Assembly (NCBI GenBank): GCA_001953115.1
Contig: LSSL01002192.1
Span: 25,089-89,088 of the forward strand
DNA from: Smittium mucronatum
Taxonomy: Eukaryota; Kickxellomycota; Harpellomycetes; Harpellales; Legeriomycetaceae
Direction of reading: 5' to 3'
Length of the DNA: 64,000 nt
Below the pieces are notes generated by a model. That model worked only from the letters and a program-made list of their open reading frames with translations, was not told the origin of the DNA and ran no database searches. Shown here in pieces: positions 1 to 11,665 of the stretch (the stretch's first letter is position 1; each line of letters begins with the position of its first letter). The position numbers and the translations under genes were made by a program.

Positions 1-3000
1 CAGATACTGTAATATGGTCCTCACTGTTCGGAATCCCGAATTTAAAAAAGATAGTTTATATGATTAATTCAAGTAAAAATTCAAAAAAAATTATTAAATA
101 AAACATGTTTTACTTTCCTGAATGCGTTTATAATTATCTAATTAAATAGTCAATAGTTAGACTAGGTTTATACAATTTTTTAATTTTAAAATTAAAATAG
201 CATCTCATTTAACCTAAATTTTGATACTGGGAATTATATTAAAATTAAAGGTAAAGCATTCGAAATTATATATGATAAAAATCCAAAAGAAAAAAATTTC
301 CAAATTTTTTAGAGTATTTTTTTAACATTGTATTAATAAGCCATAATAGAAAAAATAATTAATTTCAAATTTCTTTTCAGTATATAAAAAATTGTTATTT
401 TGATATCAAAAATGAATTAGATATTATTTAATTCTAGATATTATATAATAATATATATGAATTTTACAGAAAAGATATCTACTACCAAATAATTTTTGAT
501 AAATGTTAAATTAATCAATAATTCTAATGAGGGATATTTATTAATGACAAAGAATAATATATGCTTGTATAATAATACTTTAAGAAAAATAAAAGTATCA
601 GGTTATAAGCCAGATCGTAATAAATTACAAAAATTACAAAAATTACATCAATTTCATTTATTTTTTCTCGGAGAAATTATTTTTGTATTTTTTTATTAGA
701 TAAATTTAAAATATTTCATATTGATTATGATACAAGCGAAAATTTCAATTCTATGAGAATTAAGCCATATCATATTTTAAAATCGATTATTTTATTTTGA
801 TTATAAGATTTATAATATAAATAAGCCATTAATAACGAAAAAAACTTTAAATAAAATAAAATTAACAATATATATTAATTTTAAGATAAATTTTCAATTA
901 AATAGAGTCAATTCTTTTTGTTAATTATGAAAAAAAAATCCTCTCTTATTTTTTTTTCAAATTATCAATCCACTTCAGCTTCGATATACTGATTGGGTAT
1001 TTTAAATCAAATTCGATCATTATACCTATATTATATATTCTAATAAATCATTGCATTTTTATTATGTTAATATATTTGGTTCTTTTTGTTAGATATATTG
1101 CAAAATTAGAGATCTTTTTTACAATTTTTACAAGGGTTAAATATTTATAACGATAAACAATTATAAAATGAATTTATATCTAGCTAAATTTATTGAAAAA
1201 GGCTATTTTGAAGATTAATGGTTCTGGATCAAAATTTTATTTCAATAAGAGAAAGTTTTTTATCAATAAAAAAATTTATAGATGATTTTTTATTTATAAA
1301 GATATAAATAAACCTAAAAATTAATATTAAATAAAAACATTATTTAAAAGTATGAAAAAATAACCATTAATTGATTATTTTTGTGTAATAAAAAATAAAT
1401 AAAAAAATAAAAAAAGGGGTATTATTTTGGAACTATTATTTTTTATCAATATATTAATTATTTATAATGAATTGAAATAAAAAATATTATAAAAAATATT
1501 ATAAAAAATCATCTGCGTAAAGAATTTAGTTTTGGGAGCATTAATTAATTCTGGATATATATATAACAATTTAAAGATATATAAATGCTACAAAAACAAG
1601 ATGTATATACGTTAAATATAAGAATTATTATTACAAAAACAGCTTTTTATTATATATATTTGACAAATTATCTATAAATATATATATAATTAAATAATTT
1701 TTGTATATCAATTAATATAAAAGAGTAATATCTTGTAATATAATACAAATGAATTTTATTTCAAGTTTTTGAAACTGTAAATTATTGGCTTTTGACGATT
1801 TTTCAAAATTTAGAACCTGATCTCATTTGCACAATTCCATTTTTAAAGAAGTGCAGTTAATTAATTATAGGTTTAATAAAAAAAATATTCACATTAAAAA
1901 TAATTTAAATTAAATAAAGATTTTTTTAATTTTTACATCAGAAAATTTTTTGCAGTATAAGATATATTTTTAATTCATACATAATACATAATACGTCCCA
2001 TTTAATATATATATTTTTTAAAATTTATAGTTTAAATATAGTGTCTAATTTTTAGAATTTAATCCAAAAACCAAAATTTGCTTTTAGGAGGGGTTTAAAG
2101 GAAGATAGAAAATTTAGAAACGGTTTTTAAGATAAAAAATAATAGAATTAATGGTTTATTAATGAAAAATTCAAAACATATTAAATCGAATCTAGAAAAA
2201 AAGATACAGTTCATATTTGAATAAATAAATATTATCGGAGATAAAGCAGCAGAAAAATATCTAAAAAAAACTCTAAAGATAAAATCCGAAAAACCTCTTA
2301 TACTCTCCTTTTTAATATACAAATTTATGCATCAATAAAATGATTTACAAAATTAAATTATTAATATCATAAATGATAAAAACATATCTTGAAAAGATTA
2401 AAATCATAATCGCGAGTTCTGGTTTTCTTAAAAATAAAAAATATTCTTTATGCTTTTGTCTTGAACGTGTTTAGAACAAATTTTATCATTCTAATAATTG
2501 AAAAATATTAATATTCTAATATTAGTATTCAGATTACCAAATTTTTTTCCTTGATTTTCTTCTCCAGTTTATTTCATTTAATTTTAATTCAATTTAATTT
2601 TTATAAAATCATAAGATTATTTTCATTTTAAAAAAATCATTTTATAATAAAATAATATGTAATTATAAATAATTAATGGTTATATTTTTTATTATATACT
2701 TCATGTTATTTTACAAAAATTCGGTATTTTCTATCTTTTAGTAAAAAAATTATTTTCATGAATTAAGAAAATAATGAAATCTCCTTAAATTAAATGGTAT
2801 CGCTGTTTTAGAAAGCTATAATTTCAATTAAGTATTAGAATTATATCTAGAAAATTGAAATATTCTACTAATTTGAACAGAATATGGCTAATTATAATTG
2901 AATTTGAAATAAAAAATAAAAAAATAAAATAATTCATCATAAATAATTGAAAATGTATTATAATTTTTAGAATAGACTTATTTCTTTTTCAATTTGAATT

Positions 3001-5373
3001 TTTTTTAATAATATTAAAAAATATCAAAGATTGGTATAAATTTTCAAAAAATTCGAATAATTACAATTTTTTTTTTTCATTAATAAAAGGAAAAGATTAT
3101 GTAATTTTTTATTTTGGTTTCTCTAAAATTTAGAAGATTTTTTTAATCTTTAAGGCTTAAATCGATCCTAATTTCTATCATGAGCTAATAAATCAGCTAA
3201 TTGGTTGTTTTTTTGATGGCAGATATTTTTTTAATTTAGTTTAATTATTTATTTTATGATTATTTATTGGCGAAACAAAAACTTTTTTAATGGTAATTAG
3301 TTTTTATAATGAGTAGGCGCATTTTTAAGATCAATAGAAAGGTTAATTTTAATTTAATATTTAATTTATTTGGTCTTTAAATCGAATAATTTCATCTAGA
3401 AATGTCAAAGAAATTGAATAAGTCGATTAAATTAAAAATTAAATTATATAATTCAGCAGTCTAAATTAAATAATAATCCATATTTTTTTGTTGAATACTT
3501 TTTGAATTATTTCCAAATAGTTAATATAATCTTTTGGTTGATTTCAACAAAGATTTAAGAACTTATAATCTTTGATATTTATAATATTGATAATAGGGAT
3601 TATATTAAATGTTAGAAAATGATTTTCCTGTCACATATTAGTTCCATAATATTTTTCAAAGAAGTTAAATATCATTAATCTAATTTGTAAGTAAGTGGTA
3701 AATATTTTTAAATATTAATTCAAAGAGTTATCAACAATATATGATATCAATTTCATTGTAATTTTATATAAATTATTTCTAAATTTTTTTAAGTTCAAAC
3801 AGTTACCATTTATTAAAATTCAGTGCTGTAATTTGAGCAAATAAGTTAGGTGGCATGATTTTACTTTTCCTAAGAACCCTAGGAGTAGATTTTTTCTTTT
3901 TCTTAGGGTGGTTGAGAAATCATATATCTCACTTTAACAATCCAGAATTATTTTAAATGTGAAAGCATAAACCAAGAAAAATGATAAATTTATCCTATTT
4001 TTTAGGCAACTCAAAAAAACAATATAAAAATAGTTGGGGTTTGTGGAAAAATAATAGATTAATTATATCTAGTATAGACTGAGAATTTTATACGAAAATT
4101 CGTTCTGATTCTATTTTGTAATTACTTAAGAGAAATTGATAAAATATTAAAGCATAAAAGATCTTATATTTTAATCTTCAAAATAACTCAGTAAGGAAAT
4201 AGATGCAGTTGAAACTTTTTCATAATGCAAACTAAAAAACAATGTAAAAATTATCAACGTATTAATAACAATAAATTTAAAGATAAGGTAGGATTTTAAT
4301 TTATTAATATTATTATTATTATTAATACAACTATTTTGAATTTAGAGGATTAGAGTAAAAATTAAATATGAAAAAAAAACATTTGTTCCTTTTATTTAGA
4401 ATTATTATTTTTTTTTTTTTTTGGAAAATCGCATTCATTAATAATCAATATTCACTACATCTCGATTTTTAGACAGATTTCTATTAAATTTGTTATTTAG
4501 TTTTTTTTTTTACATAAGGTCCTACTTAGTTTTAATCACGAAATAGATAAATTTAACTCCATTGAATTTAAGTAAATAAAAGATCCAGGAAATAAAGAGC
4601 TTTGGTTAACAGTAAATTTTTTTTTGTTTACTAAATAGATTTTTTGTAAAAAAAAAGATTGAAGTTTAAATTTAATTTATTTAAGTATAATTACATACGC
4701 TTGAAACTGAATATTTTAAATAATAAATGGCTTATGAATTTGGTGTTTTTATTCAACGATTATATAAAAATTTCGAAAAAAAAACTTCAATAATTAGCTA
4801 CTGTATATGATATTTAGTATTTGAAAAAAGGTGTAGGTCAGAAAAAAAACCAATGGTTTTGCAATTATCGCCGAGGTTTCTCCCCTGAAATTATAATTTT
4901 TTAACTGCTCTTAAGAACACCAAATATTTACTGATTAAGCTAAAAGCATTATTTATCTGTATTGTGAAGAAATATTATGTTAAAGCTTGAGTAATCATCT
5001 TTGGATAAGTTTGTTTTCAATTATAAAAATGGGATATTTATATAAAAAATCATACTGCATATTTGAAAAATACTTAAAATCTCTAGACCACTGTTTAAAA
5101 GTTATTGATTAAATTCCTTTCCTTGAAAATAATAATAATATTAATATTAATAATAATTAGAGAGTAAAATTTCTCCTCCCTTGAACCCATACTTTGTATA
5201 AAAAAACTCTTTGTCATAGTAAATATCCTAATATTTTGACAAAAAGAAAAAACTACATAGTATAAATACTAAAGAGGGAACTTTGATTAAATTTTTGATT
5301 AGATTGATCCAGATATCTTGGATATCATACTTGATAAAGAGAAAAAATGGGATTCTTTAACGTTTCATCTCGA
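1..5373. other. gene-poor AT-rich region
   Basis: I see no convincing complete gene here. The sequence is A+T-rich with many homopolymer runs and a short TAT/ATT repeat near 4308-4324. Open stretches such as 496-699 have the skewed composition expected of chance reading frames in such DNA. The only coding-like stretch is at 2105-2338 and is listed separately. The first 80 bases hold a short open frame running in from the window edge that could be the end of something outside, but it is too short to assign. Confidence 0.6.
2105..2338 (+). pseudogene. possible decayed coding fragment, unknown
   Basis: Read on the plus strand, this stretch gives 77 codons broken by one in-frame TAA after the peptide IQFIFE. 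The composition is balanced and protein-like (motifs NRINGLLMKNSKHIKSNLEK and GDKAAEKYLKKTLKIKSEKP), unlike the poly-F/K/N/I translations of surrounding DNA. There is no start codon, and a stop lies immediately upstream. No family is recognised. It could be a decayed transposon or gene fragment, or chance. The opposite strand is also open over most of the interval, but its translation is dominated by F and I. Confidence 0.25.
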
Positions 5374-8300
5374 TCAAAAATCAGAACTTCCGAAGTGTAT
5401 TTCTGGCATTCTTACAGTATTATTGTATGGACTTCTTATGAAAATCTTTTTTTTTGTTGATTGGGAGAATTCATCTTCGATTTTCCAATTTAAAACTTTA
5501 GATCCCAGAATTAATATATAAAGATAGTTGAACTTTATCCCATTCTTAAAAACCACTAAATTGTTGAGTCTATTTTTTCCCCTAAAGGAGTTATAAATGA
5601 TGGGAAAAGGGTGATATCTCTTCGCTAAATCTATGTCATTTAGGCATTTAGAAAGTAACGTTTCATATTCCAGTTTATCCATGAGCAAGTACTTTTCATA
5701 GTGAGATGGTCGAATAGGCTCCATAGAAGCAAATATTAGGAATTCACTAGCTTGTAAACCAGGCATATAAAATTTGTTTGGCTCTATTCGAACCCATTTT
5801 ATGGTATCATTAAAACCAAAATGTTCAGATTTTGGATTTGGAATTAACTCTATGAAATATTTAAAGCCCTGTTTAAGGAATATAAATTCAAGTTGATCGT
5901 TTCCAGATAAAATTTGCTTTGTTTTTGACTCCATTAAAGCACTTATAATAGGTACAAATTCCGTGATATCCGAATTAAACGTTCTTAATATAAAATCAAT
6001 ATTCTTTCCCTTCAATTTGCGTTTATTATTTCTAATATAGTTCAAAGGACGATATATGGTTTTGCTGTTAAATAACTCATTCAAGTTAGAAAGAATAAAA
6101 GTTTCTTCATCGGTTACAAAATAATCGAAATCCTCAAAATACAAGATTTTTAATTCGTAATCCATATCTTTAGCCTCTAATATTTTAGAGTCCATAATAT
6201 TAACTGATTGATCGTTAGCAGCTACTTTTCCGTCATTTTTGGGTAAATTTGGACTTGAGTTATTATAATCTTTGTCAATACTAGTCCAATTATCACATAA
6301 AGATTTACTTGCTTCAAATATATCCCTATTTTCGATAAATGAGCCCAAATTTTGAGATAGATTTGTATAAATGTAAACATCTTCATATCTTTCATCTCCT
6401 CTTCTTGGATCCATAAAAACATATATATACACTTTAAAGAGATGAGGGTTTGTATTATATGAGTCTTTAAAAAAAGTTTGGTAGCCCAAAATATGCCCTG
6501 CCCTATCAGATACAGGTAAGATGCTGAAAATTTTATTTGAAGCATTTAAAACACTATTTACATTATTTATGTTTTCATCCATTTCTCTCGCATTGTATAA
6601 ATGCTCTTCTAAACCAATCTTTGAAGTGTTTTGAATAGTCATATTGGGGACAAATAATTCTCGATACATATCTTCCAAAAATTCTTCTGGTATCGAAATA
6701 GTTGAAATGGTCGATGTGATGTTTTTCTGGCAATTATTTATGGGAAAAGTTTGAAAATAAATTCTCTTATATAATTTTTTAAACCAATCCCAAAAACAAG
6801 TTCTATTAAGCTCCTGGATTTTGTCTATAATATGGGGGTCTATTTCCAACACCGGAACTAAATAGACACCATCATACTGGGCTACCACCCGCAAACCTAA
6901 TAAATCAGAATGATATTTATCAAAAAAATCAACCAAGATTTTTTGAAAAGATATCAACTTTTTCAATTCTTCATCGACATCATCATAAGAGAATGAAAAT
7001 GATCGATTTATATTACCATAATCATCACTTATTAACTGAATTTTTATCTCTTCCAAGCATTTAATAGATATAAAAAGGTTATTTAAAGTTAACACACTTA
7101 TTGTAGTTGCACGAATCGATCTAGAAAACGTATCATAAAGTGTAATGATTTGGATATCGTCGTGAGGATTGCCACTTTTAGAAGATATCTGGGATTCATC
7201 AATGTTGCATATGTTTTTTAATTCTATCATATTTGGATTTTGATACTCGTTTTTTCTTAAGTCCAAATGTTCTTCAATTGGTAAATGATAATGATCTGAA
7301 TTATCATTTTTTCTCATATTCTCAATAGGGGCCAGTTTTATTGATGATGGAGTCGAGTTAATTAGGGATATTTTTTTTTGGAAATAATTTTTTTCAGTAA
7401 GTTTTCCATGTATATCATTTATCAATCTCTTTGGTTTAATTTTATGGTAGTTTTGAAAATCATCTAGAGAGAGAAAATCAGGCTGTTTTGTGTTAAATAA
7501 ATTTTTATCTGTGTTATATGACCCTGATTCTAGGATTGCAGCTAAAGTCTGAATATTTTTATTATGGCTATTTCTAAAAGATCCACATTTTTCTTCATTG
7601 TTTATTTTTCCGAATCTTGAATTAAATTTTGGTTCATTAGGGAGTTCAAAGGTGACTTTTTTTTTATTTTCTCGAAAAATTCCACATTTTTGGTTTGTTG
7701 AAAAGCCATGACTGCTTTTTAAACAACTTTTTTGTAATGGATTTTCACTGAGTTGTCGCATAGAATCGTAATTTTTTTTTTTGATCTTTTTATCCCCATT
7801 GGTTGCAGAAGAGATATATTTTCCATGGATTTCACCAGTATAATTTTTAGTATTAATAAAATCTCCAAGAAAGGGATTAGGGGCAGATACAATTCCTGTT
7901 TTTTTAATATATATTTTTTGATATTTTGAATTAGGGTAATTGTTATCGAAATTTAAACCCAGAGGACTCGTTCGATAAAGATTAAATTTTTCGTTTATTT
8001 CTATATCATCATCAATATCATCATATTTTCCTTTAAGATTTCCGAACCCACATTTTCTCAAATCGATGGATACTTGTTTTTCAAAAATTTCACGGTGATT
8101 TTCCTTATGAATTTTATTTAAAAGTTCATGTTGGCTTTTTATACTTCCTTTGTTTCTAAATATTCCAGAAAACATGTATTTTTCATTTTCTTTATCAGAA
8201 AACTCATAGATATTATTATTAGAATTTAAAGATAATCCTTTATAGACAGGGACTATTTCAAATTTGTATTTGTTAAGGTTTTGATTATTATGTTGGTTGA

Positions 8301-8457
8301 TAATTGGAGATTTGCAATTATCAGAAGACTGAGTGCCTCCATTTGTTATCTTAAGACTAAAAGGTTCAATGTCATCCGAAAATTTTTTTTCTAAGAGATC
8401 TGATGGATAGAATGGGTCGTTAAGGGAGTATTCATCTTTAATCTCGTTTTTTTCCAT
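5374..8457 (-). CDS. large intronless protein, family member 1 (1027 aa), unknown function
   Basis: This is one continuous reading frame of 1027 codons, from ATG at 8457 to TGA at 5374; I do not recognise the family. The N-terminal ~430 residues are low-complexity and rich in N, K, S, D and E, with lysine clusters near 223-229 and a KKVTF sequence at 266-270 that fits the generic PP1-docking pattern. A central segment (about 440-570) and a block at 645-701 (GDERYEDVYIYTNLS) align with the copy at 11666-14722. The C-terminal domain (851-1027) carries SGNDQLEFIF, PNKFYMPGLQASEFLIFA, SHYEKY, a DIDLAKRYHPFP block and a terminal SPYNNTVRMPEIHFG. All three copies share this domain. There is no signal peptide or membrane segment, so it is probably intracellular. 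Its G+C is clearly higher than that of the flanks, and there are no lesions, so it is likely a real gene. Function is unknown. Confidence 0.85.
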   Translation of the reverse strand: MEKNEIKDEYSLNDPFYPSDLLEKKFSDDIEPFSLKITNGGTQSSDNCKSPIINQHNNQNLNKYKFEIVPVYKGLSLNSNNNIYEFSDKENEKYMFSGIFRNKGSIKSQHELLNKIHKENHREIFEKQVSIDLRKCGFGNLKGKYDDIDDDIEINEKFNLYRTSPLGLNFDNNYPNSKYQKIYIKKTGIVSAPNPFLGDFINTKNYTGEIHGKYISSATNGDKKIKKKNYDSMRQLSENPLQKSCLKSSHGFSTNQKCGIFRENKKKVTFELPNEPKFNSRFGKINNEEKCGSFRNSHNKNIQTLAAILESGSYNTDKNLFNTKQPDFLSLDDFQNYHKIKPKRLINDIHGKLTEKNYFQKKISLINSTPSSIKLAPIENMRKNDNSDHYHLPIEEHLDLRKNEYQNPNMIELKNICNIDESQISSKSGNPHDDIQIITLYDTFSRSIRATTISVLTLNNLFISIKCLEEIKIQLISDDYGNINRSFSFSYDDVDEELKKLISFQKILVDFFDKYHSDLLGLRVVAQYDGVYLVPVLEIDPHIIDKIQELNRTCFWDWFKKLYKRIYFQTFPINNCQKNITSTISTISIPEEFLEDMYRELFVPNMTIQNTSKIGLEEHLYNAREMDENINNVNSVLNASNKIFSILPVSDRAGHILGYQTFFKDSYNTNPHLFKVYIYVFMDPRRGDERYEDVYIYTNLSQNLGSFIENRDIFEASKSLCDNWTSIDKDYNNSSPNLPKNDGKVAANDQSVNIMDSKILEAKDMDYELKILYFEDFDYFVTDEETFILSNLNELFNSKTIYRPLNYIRNNKRKLKGKNIDFILRTFNSDITEFVPIISALMESKTKQILSGNDQLEFIFLKQGFKYFIELIPNPKSEHFGFNDTIKWVRIEPNKFYMPGLQASEFLIFASMEPIRPSHYEKYLLMDKLEYETLLSKCLNDIDLAKRYHPFPIIYNSFRGKNRLNNLVVFKNGIKFNYLYILILGSKVLNWKIEDEFSQSTKKKIFIRSPYNNTVRMPEIHFGSSDF

Positions 8458-8604
8458 GTTGATAATTATTGTATGTGAAATAGTGAGCTTTAATTTCAGA
8501 TTTAGTTATATTGCTTTAATTTTATCAATAATGCAAATTGAGTTGAATAATTCTAAATAACTACTTATTTGATAAAATTTCTCTTTTTTGGTGATGCTTT
8601 TTAT

Positions 8605-8615
8605 CGTTTATATAC
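8605..8615 (-). promoter_or_regulatory. TATA-like element upstream of family member 1
   Basis: On the minus strand this reads GTATATAAACG, about 150 bases upstream of the ATG at 8457. It has the form of a TATA box. In DNA this A+T-rich such strings arise by chance, so this is only a candidate. Confidence 0.2.
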
Positions 8616-8687
8616 CTTTTCAACGAGCGTTATAAAGTTTTTTTTATCACGACCATAGCCACACTAAAGCTCCCATGATAAGTATTA

Positions 8688-8698
8688 TTCATGTATAA
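8688..8698 (-). promoter_or_regulatory. motif shared upstream of two family members
   Basis: In the sense direction this reads TTATACATGAA, about 231 bases before the ATG. An identical 11-mer lies 208 bases before the ATG of the 11666-14722 gene. A looser match (TTTAA) continues on one side. It could be a shared promoter element or a relic of the duplicated flank. The third family member lacks it. Confidence 0.25.
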
Positions 8699-9541
8699 AA
8701 TCCTTTAAACAAGAATTTTACTGCATAGGCATCTAAAAAAAATCCATTCTTTTGTAATGATTGGGGATTAGCTATTTTTATACTCGAAAATAGTAAAAAA
8801 ACACATTGCCATAAGAAAAAAATTTTCTTTGTTAATGGCTACTGCATCCATCCCAAATAGAAGGTGTGGGAATTTGAATATTTAGGTGAAAACGGATAGA
8901 GCTTTCCTAAGCCACAAGGTAAAAACGGAAATTTAAATAATAGTCGATTGCATAAAGATGATTGCTAATTGTTGATCCTATAAAACATTCAAAATTAAAA
9001 TTATATGCTATTACTCTTTAAAGTTCACAATTAAAAATTCTGCAAATTCTATTAAAAAAGTAGTAATGAAATAAATTTTATTACATTTTCTCTTTATGAA
9101 ATGGAAGTTATAATTACCAAAGCTCATAATATATATAAATATTCTCTACACATATATAGCGCCACCGATTTGAGTATTGTTGTATCAGGTTATTATTTAA
9201 TATTAATCTTTTTATAGAAAGCCTTTTTTAAAATGAATAGCATAATTATTATTTTTTATTTTTACAAAATCAAAAAGCTGATGATTAAAAAATATATCTT
9301 ACTAAAAAAGAATTAGAGAACAATCCAGTTTATTTTATTGAGTCTAATGATTAAAACTTTATTTTGAATTTGAAAAATTCCAAGAAATATTGGTAAATTA
9401 TAAAACTTAATATCTCACTAAATTTAATTATATAAAAATGATAGCTTAGTTTACTCGATTAAATTTATAATTTTAATTTTTTAATTTTTATTTCATTCAT
9501 GAAATTTTGAAAAAGTTCCATAAGTAAAAATTACGTTTTTG

Positions 9542-10170
9542 TTTTTTTGTATAACAGAATTTTATTGCAACATAACCTCATTAAAAACTATAATAAAAAA
9601 AATATGAAACAAAGAAAAAGGCGTATATATATTACTATTATCCTAAACACAATAAGCTCCTCTGCCGAAATACCGGCTGCATACCTACGAGAAAAGGGTG
9701 CAATCTACCAAACGAAAGAGCCCACCTGGCATTGGTTCAAGTAGGTGTATGACTGAGGCTATATTCAGTTAATAATTAAGCTCTTTACAAATGAACAGTA
9801 GTTCATTGAAGCTATTGAGATCTTATCCGGAGCCTAATTATAACAGGATTGATAAAATTAGGCACCTAACCAAACCTGTGTTTGATCGACCTAGCTTTCC
9901 TAAAAATAGCTGAAAAAAGCTGGTTTTTTTCTGACAGCCTAACGCTGGACTTGTGCACTAGGCTATATCTCAGCAGTGCTAAAATATATGTTCTTCCTGT
10001 TTCAAGATGTTTCTTCTCTTAATCGCTGTCCTCCGAATCCCAATGCGCTGTCACCACTACTCCCAACCAAGAATATTACAACGCTGCATGAAATTTTAGT
10101 CTAGTGTACTTCAAAAAGTACACTTTAAACCTCTAAACTATGGCAAGGCATCTCACTATTAGGGGTTTTA
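9542..10170 (-). repeat. dispersed 0.63-kb repeat, copy A (SINE-like retroposon)
   Basis: This 629-bp interval aligns end to end with 27208-27838 on the other strand, with roughly 75-80% identity by eye. Read on the minus strand it begins TAAAACCCCTAA near 10170. A conserved stem-loop follows at 10103-10124, and it ends with CAATAAAATTC-like sequence followed by an A-rich tail at 9542. The A-rich 3' end and the separate 3'-end fragment at 17394-17466 with an (AAAAAT)n tail argue for a non-autonomous retroposon. It is markedly richer in G+C than its surroundings. The open frame at 9547-9744 runs antisense to the element. No RNA polymerase III box could be established. Confidence 0.65.
10103..10124 (-). 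other. conserved stem-loop in repeat copy A
   Basis: This is a nine-base perfect inverted repeat, AGTGTACTT with AAGTACACT, around a four-base loop that reads TTTG on the minus strand. Copy B has the identical stem with loop TTCG. A conserved stem with a changed loop suggests an RNA structure near the 5' end of the element. Confidence 0.55.
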
Positions 10171-11665
10171 TAAAACCGAGAAATTTATAAAAACCATACA
10201 AAAAAAAAGAATAAACACCTTCTTCAACTTTTAATAGATGTTAGATCCAATAGCTTATTTGAATGCGTTGTATTTGATAGGAATATTATCTTTGTGGTCA
10301 GGTAATACTTTATTTATTTTTTACTATCTTAGCAATTGATTAAATGACAACAATACGATTATACATCTATTTTTTTTATAATCTGGAATTATAATTACAA
10401 ATTTTATTTTAATCTAAAAATCACTGAGATTATATAATAACTATTTCCATTATATTTAAATGATTTTTGTAGAGTTTTATTAAAAAGAATCTAATAACTT
10501 AGGTTTTAAAAAAAATTCTGGTTTTGAAAATGATCTAACTTATAAATTAATAATTTTAATTTATTTTGCTTAGAAAAATATTTATGGAAATGATTATAAC
10601 ATTTAAAGTATTGAATTATCGAATTAAGCATATTTAACTGGCTAAGTTTATTTAAATTATATTTTGATTAATTCATATAAAATATTTTAGGGTTTTATTT
10701 TTAAATAGTTGTTAAAAATTGACTCATTAAAATTGCAATTTTTATGAGGTTTTTTTTAGCTTATTAGTTTTTAATTTGAATAAATCTTTATCAGCTAAAT
10801 TTCTGCTTTAGGTATACTTTATCAATAAAAATATCAATTTTCAGAAAATTTAAAACTAAAAAGATAGAATTCATTCAATTTAATCATATTAAATACTTTA
10901 TAGTTTTTAGTAAAAATTTATTGATATTTAGAAACGTTAAAAAAGAAAAATTTGTTGATAAATTTTTTTTTTCTAATCTTTAAATTCAGAGCGAAAGAGA
11001 ATATTTTTTATATAAATAGTATAATAACATATTAAAACCTAATATAAAAATTCAACATCCGTTAAAATAAAAAACTGTAATGTGTAAAGAAAATAGATAA
11101 ATATTCATGCTCTAATGAATTAATATAAATAAAAATTGATTTGATTTGAAAGTTTTGTGAAGAAATTAGTTTGATTACATTTTAAAAATAGTAATTATTT
11201 CTTCAATGATTAAGCTCAAGTTAGAGTTTTGAAAATGTGGGAAAAAAAATCTTCCCAAGGTTTAATTAATAACATTTTTTAAATATTTTTGCATTTTTTT
11301 TTCAACGAAAAATTTTCTATAACAATAATATAAATATGTAAAATTAATACTAGTATTAAAATGAAAAAATGTAAATATTGATCTTTTTTTATATAGTTTC
11401 GCTATTAAAAATAGAGTTTAGTTATCAGATTTAACTGGGTTATAATCATCAAACTTATTTAAAATTGATTAAAATTGATGTTTATTTATTATGAGCTTAA
11501 AACGAATATAGTTTTAATCGTAATTTATTTATCTGGATTTTTTTTTTTAAAATTCATATTTATTGATTTTAAAGATTATGAATAAATTTTAATAAAAGGA
11601 ATAGTTGTTATATTGAAGAAGATTTGAAGGGTCAACTCCTTTTGTAAGCCATATTTTGACCTAAA
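10171..11665. other. AT-rich spacer
   Basis: I see nothing but A+T-rich sequence between the repeat and the 3' end of the second large gene. No open frame has protein-like composition, and there are no RNA-gene features. The last ~100 bases are likely the 3' untranslated region and terminator of the gene at 11666-14722. Confidence 0.5.

Larger units (their letters stand above)
8458..9541. other. 5' flank of family member 1 and spacer
   Basis: No gene is seen. The first ~500 bases are less A+T-extreme than the rest and probably hold the promoter and 5' untranslated region of the minus-strand gene ending at 5374. They include a motif at 8688-8698 shared with the other minus-strand family member. 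A somewhat GC-richer patch at 8835-8950 has no open frame or RNA fold that I recognise. The remainder is AT-rich spacer. Confidence 0.5.

Noticed and set aside
5318..5521. Plus-strand open frame over the 3' end of family member 1
   Set aside because: It is the shadow of the conserved C-terminal coding sequence on the opposite strand. The same applies to 6222-6545, 11720-11941, 12150-12362, 34924-35286, 35330-35527 and 36221-36430.
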